A stretch of 7,678 nt of DNA from an uncultured Candidatus Saccharibacteria bacterium (GCA_937876715.1 CALEGA010000040.1:1-7678), one strand, 5' to 3'; counted from the first letter of the stretch, positions 1-5,526 are shown. Notes: generated from the sequence alone by a model not told the origin. Numbers and translations are program-made.

Positions 1-740
1 CAGATATGGAGTCCCATAGCCTTGGCTGCCTTAATAGCCATCTTCTTCTCTGTTGGCGTCAATTTAATTGGGGTACCGAGGCCGCCTTTATGAAGGTTGG
101 AGCGAAAATCGTCATCTAGCGATTCCCTCTTCATTGAGGCGACTACGCGACCACCTACCACGAAAGCACGAATGTCGGTACCGGCGGATTCTTTGATAAA
201 TTCTTGAAGAAGGATGTTGGTGCCATCTTCATTGTAGAGGTAAAAAGCCTGAAGCGCGGACTTGGCGGCCTTTTTAGTGTCGGCCAAGATGACGCCGTTA
301 CCATGGGTGCCAGTGGCGAGCTTGATAATGACCGGAAGGCCGATTTGCTCGAGAAGGTCGTCGATGTCGGAAGTGTTGCGGGAAACGAGGGTTTTTGGCG
401 TGTCAACGTCGTATTTAGCGAGAATTTGAGCGGCGCGCAGTTTGTCGCGGGCGCGGGTGATAGCGACGGAGGTGGCGGAAGTCCAGACGCCTTGCATTTC
501 GAACTGACGGACGACGGCGCAACCGTAGCGGGTCATATTATTAGAGATGCGGGGTAAGATGGCGTCAAAGCCAGTGAGCTTTTCGCCTTTATAGAAAACG
601 TCGGGATGCTTATCGTCGAGGGCGAGATAGCAGTTTTTGTATTTGATAACTTTAACTTCGTGGCCACGCTTTTCCGCCTCTTCGACGAGGCGTTTAGTGG
701 AATAGTTAGCGTTGCCGTTGGATAAAATAGCGAGTCTCAT
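1..740 (-). CDS. rimK: RimK-type alpha-L-glutamate ligase (ATP-grasp), 3' end cut by window edge
   Basis: ATP-grasp ligase that adds glutamates to a protein C-terminus; in E. coli the target is ribosomal protein S6, and RimK also makes free poly-alpha-glutamate. The visible 246 residues align by eye along their whole length with E. coli RimK (about 300 aa): MRLAILS at the start, IPR-like LPRIS at 62-66, RQFEM at 78-82, RARDKL at 96-101, an ATP-binding lysine near 140, the flexible GTHGNGV loop at 144-150, LQEF at 178-181, and FRSNLHKGG at 212-220. The missing C-terminal ~55 residues should hold the Mg2+-binding D...E.N residues, so activity cannot be fully judged. ATG at 738-740 is preceded by a strong Shine-Dalgarno. 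It lies 21 bases after the RimB-like gene and is probably cotranscribed with it. Seen: motifs and frame. Known: family reaction. Inferred: that S6 is the target here. Confidence 0.93.
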   Translation of the reverse strand, partial: MRLAILSNGNANYSTKRLVEEAEKRGHEVKVIKYKNCYLALDDKHPDVFYKGEKLTGFDAILPRISNNMTRYGCAVVRQFEMQGVWTSATSVAITRARDKLRAAQILAKYDVDTPKTLVSRNTSDIDDLLEQIGLPVIIKLATGTHGNGVILADTKKAAKSALQAFYLYNEDGTNILLQEFIKESAGTDIRAFVVGGRVVASMKRESLDDDFRSNLHKGGLGTPIKLTPTEKKMAIKAAKAMGLHI

Positions 741-742
741 AA

Positions 743-752
743 TCTCTCCTTA
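743..752 (-). promoter_or_regulatory. Shine-Dalgarno of rimK
   Basis: TAAGGAGAGA on the minus strand; its AAGGAG core (746-751) lies 5 bases before the rimK ATG. It fixes the rimK start. It is the only strong ribosome binding site in the window and belongs to a gene that appears internal to its transcript. Confidence 0.85.
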
Positions 753-761
753 ATCCCCCTG

Positions 762-1268
762 TTACATAGTTTTACCATATTTTTGATGAAATGCATAGGG
801 GTTTTTCTCTAATTCTTGGTTGAGCTTCGGGGTTTTGGGGTTGGATTGTTTCTTGACCGCCATCTGCGAGACATCAACAAGGAACTTGTTTTTCAGGGTG
901 CGGCGACCGATTAAGACGGGGAAGTTGTTGCGGGAGCGGTCGGCAAGAGTGAACATAGCGTGGATTTTATGACCGTTGACCTTGAGGTCGATTTCGGTGC
1001 GGTAGCGGATGCGTTCGTCACCGTGACCAGAGCGGACGACTTTAACCTTATATTCGTCTTTTTGGCGGGTGATGGTTTCGCCAGTGTAAAAAGCCGAACC
1101 TTCGTCGAAGAGTTGGAAGCTCAAAACGCCGTCTTTATCGACGTCGATGTGGGACGCCCAGACGGAAGACGAGTCGGCGCCGGTGTCGGTTTTGGCGGGG
1201 ACGTTTTCAATCCCAGCGATTTCGACGTATTCAGTGGAGCCGATGATTTCTAATTTGTTCTCGTTCAT
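762..1268 (-). CDS. rimB: RimB-like retropepsin-fold protease (PF05618, 'ATP-dependent zinc protease' family)
   Basis: Small protein of 168 aa, normal for the family. The key motif is AKTDTGADSSS (25-35), the D-T-G-A active-site signature of retropepsin-like aspartic proteases. FPVLIGRR (116-123) resembles the hydrophobic-hydrophobic-Gly motif that closes the retropepsin fold. There is no HExxH zinc motif and no Walker A loop, so the common database name 'ATP-dependent zinc protease' is not supported by this sequence. The last ~30 residues are polar and Lys-rich. It sits 21 bases upstream of rimK, as in the RimABK module of Pseudomonas, where RimB is thought to act against RimK's glutamate tails; that role here is inference. 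The start at 1268 is supported by an in-frame TAA (1279-1281) inside the -10 box just upstream. There is no Shine-Dalgarno, so the mRNA is probably leaderless. Confidence 0.85.
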   Translation of the reverse strand: MNENKLEIIGSTEYVEIAGIENVPAKTDTGADSSSVWASHIDVDKDGVLSFQLFDEGSAFYTGETITRQKDEYKVKVVRSGHGDERIRYRTEIDLKVNGHKIHAMFTLADRSRNNFPVLIGRRTLKNKFLVDVSQMAVKKQSNPKTPKLNQELEKNPYAFHQKYGKTM

Positions 1269-1276
1269 ATCTTTAT

Positions 1277-1305
1277 ATTATACCACTTATAGTTAAAATT
1301 GTCAA
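1277..1305 (-). promoter_or_regulatory. Consensus sigma70-type promoter of rimB-rimK, leaderless
   Basis: Exact TTGACA (-35, 1300-1305), 17-base spacer ending in TGG, exact TATAAT (-10, 1277-1282). Only 8 bases separate the -10 from the rimB ATG, so transcription should begin at about 1268-1270, on or just before the start codon. The -35 box starts one base beyond the tyrS stop codon. This is the closest match to consensus in the window. Inferred: strong constitutive transcription. Confidence 0.85.
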
Positions 1306-1306
1306 T

Positions 1307-2536
1307 CTATTTGATGATGGCGAACTTGTTTTTGCCTTTTTTGAGGATTCCCTCTTGTGCGATTTCGAAATCTTCGGAGATTTTTTCGCCGTTGAAAGAG
1401 ATGGCGCCAGATTTAAGCATATTTCTAGCTTCGGTTTTTGAGGAGACTAAGTTGCTTTCCGCTAATAAATCTAAAATAGAGCGGTCTTTTTTCTCTATAA
1501 AGCCCATTATATTGCCGACTCTTTCGATATTCTCTGGCGTGAAGTCTTGGTTTTTGGAGAAAAGAAAGTCGGTAGCCCAAGCCACTTCTTCGGTGGCTTC
1601 TCTGCCGTGAACGACTTCGGTGGCGCCTTTGGCGAGAGCTTTTTGAGCGAGGCGTGCCGACGGGTCTGCAGCGTGGCGCTTGATGATGTCTTCTATGCTT
1701 TCTTTATCATAGAAGGTGTAGATTTTAAGGAGATTTTCGACAGCGGAGTCGGGTTGGTTGAGCCAGAATTGGTAGAAGTCGAAAACGGTGGTGAAATTGC
1801 CAGAACCGGTGTCCTTGCTAGCGAGCCAGATGGCGTTGCCTTCGGATTTGCCGAATTTTTTGCCGGAGATGGGGTCAATCACGAGCGGAGTTGACCAAAT
1901 GTCGGCTTCGGCGTTTTCTAAGCGTTTGATGAGATGGATGCCGGAGGCGCAGTTGCCGTATTGGTCGGCGCCGCAGAGTTGGAGGCTGACGCCATATTTG
2001 CGGTAGAGATGGAGAAAGTCGTAGCCTTGAATAAGAGTGTAAGAAAATTCGGCATAAGAGATGCCGGAGCCGCCCTCGCCGATGCGGTTTTGGACGAATT
2101 GACGGTCGAGGAGCTGGGTCATAGAGAAAGTTTTGCCGATTTCGCGGAGGAAAGTGAGGTAGTTCATATCTTTGAACCAATCGAAATTGTCGAGCAGGAC
2201 GGTCTCGTTGGAGTGAATGATTTGTTCAACTTGTTTTTTGATGCAAGATTTGTTGTGGGCGACTTCTTCGAGGGATTTTAATTCCCTTTCGCCGTTTTCC
2301 TTGGGGTCGCCGATTTGACCGGTGGCGCCGCCAACGAGGAGATAGGGCTTATATCCGTGGCGCACGAAGCAAGCGCACATCATCAGAGCGGCGAGATTGC
2401 CGATAGTAAGAGAGTCGGCGGACGGGTCGGCACCCCAATAGAACTGTTTATTTTCCCTTGTGTCTAAATCTTCAGGGTTTTTGATAGTAGTTTTTGCCGC
2501 GAAACCGCGCCAGATGAGTTCTTCGGATAGTTTCAT
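1307..2536 (-). CDS. tyrS: Tyrosyl-tRNA synthetase (TyrRS)
   Basis: Class Ic aminoacyl-tRNA synthetase charging tRNA-Tyr with tyrosine in the cytoplasm. Its 409 aa is typical. Domains in order: Rossmann catalytic core with YWGADPSADSL (33-43) and the HIGH-box equivalent T-I-G-N (44-47); tyrosine/tRNA pocket with IQGYDFLHLY (169-178) and CGADQYGN (188-195); the KMSKS-box equivalent KFGKS (227-231) followed by EGNAIWL; C-terminal S4 RNA-binding domain from about 352 (ILDLLAESNLVSSKTEARNM) to near the end. The E. coli-type motifs KFGKS and G-x-DQ-x-GN place it in the bacterial TyrS group. T-I-G-N in place of H-x-G-H is a variant. The start at 2536 is supported by homology and by the promoter 6 bases upstream. 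It lies 23 bases after the phosphoketolase C-half and 38 bases before rimB, with no visible terminator on either side, so read-through is likely. Confidence 0.97.
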   Translation of the reverse strand: MKLSEELIWRGFAAKTTIKNPEDLDTRENKQFYWGADPSADSLTIGNLAALMMCACFVRHGYKPYLLVGGATGQIGDPKENGERELKSLEEVAHNKSCIKKQVEQIIHSNETVLLDNFDWFKDMNYLTFLREIGKTFSMTQLLDRQFVQNRIGEGGSGISYAEFSYTLIQGYDFLHLYRKYGVSLQLCGADQYGNCASGIHLIKRLENAEADIWSTPLVIDPISGKKFGKSEGNAIWLASKDTGSGNFTTVFDFYQFWLNQPDSAVENLLKIYTFYDKESIEDIIKRHAADPSARLAQKALAKGATEVVHGREATEEVAWATDFLFSKNQDFTPENIERVGNIMGFIEKKDRSILDLLAESNLVSSKTEARNMLKSGAISFNGEKISEDFEIAQEGILKKGKNKFAIIK

Positions 2537-2542
2537 ACCTTG

Positions 2543-2551
2543 ATTATAGCA
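2543..2551 (-). promoter_or_regulatory. Extended -10 promoter of tyrS, leaderless
   Basis: TGC-TATAAT on the minus strand (TATAAT at 2543-2548), followed by only 6 bases before the tyrS ATG. The usual 7-base step places the transcription start on the A of the ATG. No good -35 box is visible at 16-18 bases spacing, which is normal for extended -10 promoters. An AAGG lies only one base from the ATG, too close to act as a Shine-Dalgarno. Confidence 0.72.
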
Positions 2552-2559
2552 CGTATTGG

Positions 2560-3735
2560 CTAATCGAGGGAGAGTTGGTCAATGCCGAACTCGCGAGCGT
2601 GGGCACGGTTGTCTTCGAGCGCCTTGCGATATTGGTCGGCGAGGTCAGGGCGGTTGAGTTTTTCTGCGATGTCGGCGGCGAGGTCGTAGCGCGAGTTGTG
2701 GTTGAGGGCGAGCATTTCTAGCGGCGTGGTGGTTGAGCCTTCTTCTTCGAAGCCGTGGACGCTGAGACGGTCTTTATAAGTGTAGTTCGTGAGAATGTTT
2801 TTGAGGGTGGCGGAGTAGCCGTGGAAGCTAGCAATGAGAGGCTTGTCAGTGGTGAAGTAGTCGTCGAATTGAGATTGTGCGAATTTTTTGGCGGTAGTGC
2901 CGATGGCGCCGTAGGTAAGGGCGTTGATGCCGACGAAGCGGAGTCTTGCCTCGGGCAAGTCGTGTTTGATGATCTCCCGCGCGCGGAGCATCTCGCGAGT
3001 GGCGATGTCGCCGGCGGCGGTCAGAACGATTTCGGGGTTGTCGTCGGAAGCGAAACGGTAGATACTGGCGCCGCCGTTATCGAAGAGGAATTTGGCGTGG
3101 TAAGAGTCAATCCAGCGTGGCGTGTCATTTTTATCAAACGTTGTCAAATTTACAACGTTTTCCGAAGCGAGCATAAAGTCAAAAGTGGCTTCGGCGGCAG
3201 AGTCGTCAACCGGAAAGAGGCAGTTGACCTTGCCGCTTGGGAGATCGAGGAGAGCGGAGATGGTGGCGGGAGATTGATGCGAGAAGCCGTTGTGGTCTTG
3301 GCGCCAACACATTGAGGTCGAGAGGAGATTGACGGCGCTCCAAGGTTTGCGCCAGCTGACGGCGTCCATTTGTTTGTAAAACTTAATTTGTTGGAAGATT
3401 TGGGAGAGGACGATGGAGAAGAAAGCTTCATAGCTCGTCATCATTGCCTGTTCGCCGTTGGATAAGTGCCCGAGCATTGTGGCAAAGAGAGCGTTTTCTG
3501 AGAGTAGCTCAACGATGCGACCGTTTTCTGCTTCGGGGAGGTCGAAGTCTTCAACGGGCAAGTGCCACGCGCGAGATTCAGCGTCGTAAACTTCGGTGAG
3601 GCGATTTGACGTGGTTTCGTCGGGAGAAAAAAGGTAGAAGTGGGGGTCTTTTTGGAATTGTTTTTTCAGGAGAGCGCCGAAAGTCTTGGCGATATTGATT
3701 TTTTCTGTCCCTGGATTAGCGACGCGTTCGATCAT
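2560..3735 (-). CDS. xfp: Phosphoketolase, C-terminal half (split XFP subunit)
   Basis: This 391-aa protein corresponds to the middle (pyrimidine-binding) and C-terminal domains of xylulose-5-phosphate/fructose-6-phosphate phosphoketolase. Key stretches are FSPDETTSNRL (36-46), LLSEN (77-81), SYEAF (101-105), WRQDHNGFSHQ (144-154) and VHGFEEEGSTTTP (326-338). Mapped by eye onto the Bifidobacterium enzyme, the catalytic or cofactor residues E437, E479, Q546-D547-H548-N549 and H553 are all present (E40, E80, Q146-N149, H153). A conserved T-G-R-H-G just before SYE is replaced by N-G-E-Q-A (93-97). It must pair with the TPP/Mg-binding half encoded directly upstream to be active. Its ATG overlaps the upstream stop as ATGA; only a weak GAAAGG (3745-3750) lies before it, so translational coupling is likely. 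Stop is TAG. Confidence 0.92.
   Translation of the reverse strand: MIERVANPGTEKINIAKTFGALLKKQFQKDPHFYLFSPDETTSNRLTEVYDAESRAWHLPVEDFDLPEAENGRIVELLSENALFATMLGHLSNGEQAMMTSYEAFFSIVLSQIFQQIKFYKQMDAVSWRKPWSAVNLLSTSMCWRQDHNGFSHQSPATISALLDLPSGKVNCLFPVDDSAAEATFDFMLASENVVNLTTFDKNDTPRWIDSYHAKFLFDNGGASIYRFASDDNPEIVLTAAGDIATREMLRAREIIKHDLPEARLRFVGINALTYGAIGTTAKKFAQSQFDDYFTTDKPLIASFHGYSATLKNILTNYTYKDRLSVHGFEEEGSTTTPLEMLALNHNSRYDLAADIAEKLNRPDLADQYRKALEDNRAHAREFGIDQLSLD
3732..3735 (-). other. ATGA stop/start overlap joining the two phosphoketolase halves
   Basis: On the minus strand the TGA ending the N-half overlaps the ATG of the C-half. This is the classic arrangement for termination-reinitiation and would give near 1:1 subunit output. 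No slippery heptamer is present, so programmed frameshifting to a fusion is not suggested. Confidence 0.85.
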
Positions 3736-4700
3736 AAGGTGAAGCCTTTCTTTTCGTCAAAAAGTTCTTCAAAATGATAGGATTTGAGCCAATCTTCAAG
3801 GAGTTTGAGCTGGGTCAGGTCGGATTTAGCGAGCGGGAGCGGGATTTGGTGTGCGAGGAAGTTGCCAGCGACTTTTTGACCGTCAACTTCTTCGGGACCA
3901 GTTTGGCCTTTTTCTGATTTAAAGATGATGAACGGGTTGTCGAGGGTTTTTGCTTGGGCGAGGGCGAACTGGAATTTTTCGGGGTCATCGCCGACGACGA
4001 GCGGTGTGAAGCCGAAGCCGCGAATGAGTTCGTTTTGTTCGCGTTCGGATTTGCGGGCGAAGACGGTGGGCGCGGAGATTTTGTAGCCGTTGGCGTGGAG
4101 AATTGGCAGAACTTTGCCGTTTGATTCGCCACCAAGAAGCTTGTTTAGGTTCATCGAGGCGAGCGCAGTGCCGGTTTCGAACTCGCCATCGCCGAGCAAG
4201 ACGGCGACGGTTTTTTCAGGATGACCGAGGCAAGCGCCATAAGCGGCGCCTAAGCAATAGCCAAGTTCACCACCCTCGGTGATGACGGTGGGGGTGAGCG
4301 GCGAAGAATGGCTCGGGAAGCCTGCCGGGAAAGAGAAGTTTTTGCAGAGATATTTGATACCGTTTAAATCACGCGTTGCCTTGGGGTCGATTTGTTCGAG
4401 GTCACCGTCGAGAAAGAGGTTGGCTTGGAGTGCAGGGAAGCCGTGCCCTGGACCGAGCACAAATTGGAGATTCGGGTTGTTTTGATAAAAATGTTTGAGA
4501 TTGGCGTAAACGAAGTTGATGCCGTGGCAAGTTCCCCAGTGACCGAGGAGGCGAGGTTTAATGTCTTCGGGTTGAAGCGGAGTTTGGAGTAGAAAGTTGT
4601 CGAGCAAAAAAAGTTGCGCCACGACTAAATAATCTGTCGCGCGGACGCGATTTTTGATATGAGCGATGTCTTGCCCAGTGATGCCCACGCCTTGATACAT
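3732..4700 (-). CDS. xfp: Phosphoketolase, N-terminal TPP-binding half (split XFP subunit)
   Basis: This 322-aa protein matches the N-terminal domain (XFP_N) of phosphoketolase, which cleaves xylulose-5-P or fructose-6-P with phosphate to acetyl phosphate plus glyceraldehyde-3-P or erythrose-4-P. Seen: GHWGT (53-57, equivalent of His64), GPGHG (83-87, His97), FPSH (128-131, His142), TEGGELGY (141-148), the TPP/Mg motif GDGEFETG (170-177) continuing to LPILHANGYKI (198-208), KSEKGQTGP (261-269) and AHQIPL (283-288, His320). It ends shortly after SYHFEELF, where the family enzyme would enter the interdomain linker. Single-chain enzymes are about 790-830 aa; the two halves total 713 aa. The start is fixed by an in-frame TAA inside the -10 box (4710-4712). 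There is no Shine-Dalgarno. Substrate preference (X5P versus F6P) cannot be told. Acetyl phosphate could feed acetate kinase for ATP. Confidence 0.93.
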   Translation of the reverse strand: MYQGVGITGQDIAHIKNRVRATDYLVVAQLFLLDNFLLQTPLQPEDIKPRLLGHWGTCHGINFVYANLKHFYQNNPNLQFVLGPGHGFPALQANLFLDGDLEQIDPKATRDLNGIKYLCKNFSFPAGFPSHSSPLTPTVITEGGELGYCLGAAYGACLGHPEKTVAVLLGDGEFETGTALASMNLNKLLGGESNGKVLPILHANGYKISAPTVFARKSEREQNELIRGFGFTPLVVGDDPEKFQFALAQAKTLDNPFIIFKSEKGQTGPEEVDGQKVAGNFLAHQIPLPLAKSDLTQLKLLEDWLKSYHFEELFDEKKGFTL

Positions 4701-4706
4701 ATCTAT

Positions 4707-4735
4707 ATTTTAGCATAAAAAGTTTTTAGAGAAAA
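4707..4735 (-). promoter_or_regulatory. Extended -10 promoter of the phosphoketolase operon, leaderless
   Basis: TGC-TAAAAT on the minus strand (-10 at 4707-4712), then 6 bases to the ATG at 4700. The expected transcription start is the A of the start codon. The best -35 candidate at 17 bases spacing is a weak TTTTCT (4730-4735). No Shine-Dalgarno precedes the ATG. It lies back to back with the PIN-TRAM promoter. Confidence 0.68.
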
Positions 4736-4751
4736 GCAGATTTGATATAAT
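4723..4751 (+). promoter_or_regulatory. Extended -10 promoter of the PIN-TRAM gene, leaderless
   Basis: TGA-TATAAT on the plus strand (-10 at 4746-4751), then GGGGGTT and the ATG at 4759. The expected start of transcription is about 4758-4759. A weak -35 (TTTTTA, 4723-4728) lies 17 bases upstream and sits inside the spacer of the divergent promoter. The T of TATAAT is also the T of an upstream ATG (4750-4752), which therefore cannot be the translation start of this transcript. Confidence 0.7.
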
Positions 4752-4758
4752 GGGGGTT

Positions 4759-5526
4759 ATGAGTATTTTTATTTTAATGATTTGTCTTGCTATATTAGCG
4801 GAAACAACTTTTTTGGTTGGTTCAAAACTTTTGAGTAAAACTAGTCGCGGACACGGGCGACGGAAAGTTTATGTCGATACGAGCGCGTTGATCGACGAGA
4901 GAGTGCTTGCCGTGGCGAAGACGGGATTTATTTCTGACGACTTGATTATTCCAAAGTCGGTGACGCGCGAGTTGCAACTGCTGGCAGATGGGAAAGATGC
5001 GGACAAGCGGAAGCGAGCAAGAGATGGCTTGAGCACGGTGAGCGAACTCGAGAGAGTGGTGTATTTTAACACGTCGATTTTGAATGATGACGAACTGGGT
5101 CGAATGCCGGTTGATGAACGGTTGTTGACGCTGGCGAAAGAAAACAACGGCGTGATTTTGACGTGCGATTATAATCTTTGTAAAGTGGCAACGACGGAAA
5201 ATATTGAGTCGCTTAATGTGAACGATTTGGCGCTGGCGCTTGGTAGTAAGTTCCGTGCGGGCGACAAAATGCATCTCAAAATTACCGAGCGCGGGAATAA
5301 CCCCGGGCAAGGTATTGGGCACATTCCCGACGGGACGATGGTGTTGGTGGATGGAGCGGCGGAATTAGTCGGCGAAGAAATTGACGTTGAGTTTCTCCAC
5401 TTCCATCAGACCCAATCGGGAAGAATGATTTTTGCAAAATTAGCTGGTGTGCCTAAGCGTGCTAAGAGTCAGAATCGGAAGAAGGCTTCTTCTGGGCGGG
5501 CACCGTTATCTGGGTTGAAGCGCTAG
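4759..5526 (+). CDS. Membrane-anchored PIN-TRAM domain protein (YacL-like), putative RNase
   Basis: This 255-aa protein has one N-terminal hydrophobic helix (residues 2-21), a basic stretch (23-36), a PIN nuclease domain (37-162), a TRAM RNA-binding domain (165-228) and a basic tail ending SGLKR. PIN acidic residues are visible: D40 in VYVDTSALID, E71 in VTRELQLL, D119 in VDERLL and D137 in LTCDYN. TRAM is recognised by GDKMHLKITERG, GQGIGHIPDGTMV and a long hydrophobic strand. The architecture matches B. subtilis YacL, whose membrane part is larger. The role is probably single-stranded RNA cleavage at the membrane; the substrate is unknown. An ATG nine bases upstream (4750) overlaps the -10 box, so I place the start at 4759, where a leaderless mRNA would begin. 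Its last 21 codons overlap the end of the convergent PBP gene. Confidence 0.88.
   Translation: MSIFILMICLAILAETTFLVGSKLLSKTSRGHGRRKVYVDTSALIDERVLAVAKTGFISDDLIIPKSVTRELQLLADGKDADKRKRARDGLSTVSELERVVYFNTSILNDDELGRMPVDERLLTLAKENNGVILTCDYNLCKVATTENIESLNVNDLALALGSKFRAGDKMHLKITERGNNPGQGIGHIPDGTMVLVDGAAELVGEEIDVEFLHFHQTQSGRMIFAKLAGVPKRAKSQNRKKASSGRAPLSGLKR
5462..5526. other. 65-base tail-to-tail overlap of PIN-TRAM and PBP coding ends
   Basis: The stop of the plus-strand PIN-TRAM gene (TAG, 5524-5526) lies inside the PBP gene, and the PBP stop (TAG on the minus strand, 5462-5464) lies inside the PIN-TRAM gene. Both encoded tails are polar and low in complexity (Lys/Arg/Ser against Lys/Pro/Ser/Asp). 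There is no room for a separate terminator between them, and I see no hairpin with a T-run on either strand here. Confidence 0.95.

Noticed and set aside
2755..3315. Plus-strand open frame (186 codons) opposite the phosphoketolase C-half
   Set aside because: Antisense to conserved catalytic motifs, with no initiation signal and no recognisable family.
3732..3750. Programmed frameshift fusing the phosphoketolase halves
   Set aside because: There is no slippery heptamer or clear downstream structure; the ATGA overlap is explained by reinitiation.
4750..4752. Upstream ATG as the PIN-TRAM start
   Set aside because: It overlaps the last bases of the TATAAT box, so it would not be present in the mRNA from this promoter. 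The ATG at 4759 fits.
5285..5335. CGGGAAT...ATTCCCG inverted repeat in the TRAM coding region as a terminator
   Set aside because: Only 7-base arms with a loop of about 24 bases, no T-run, and inside a conserved domain.
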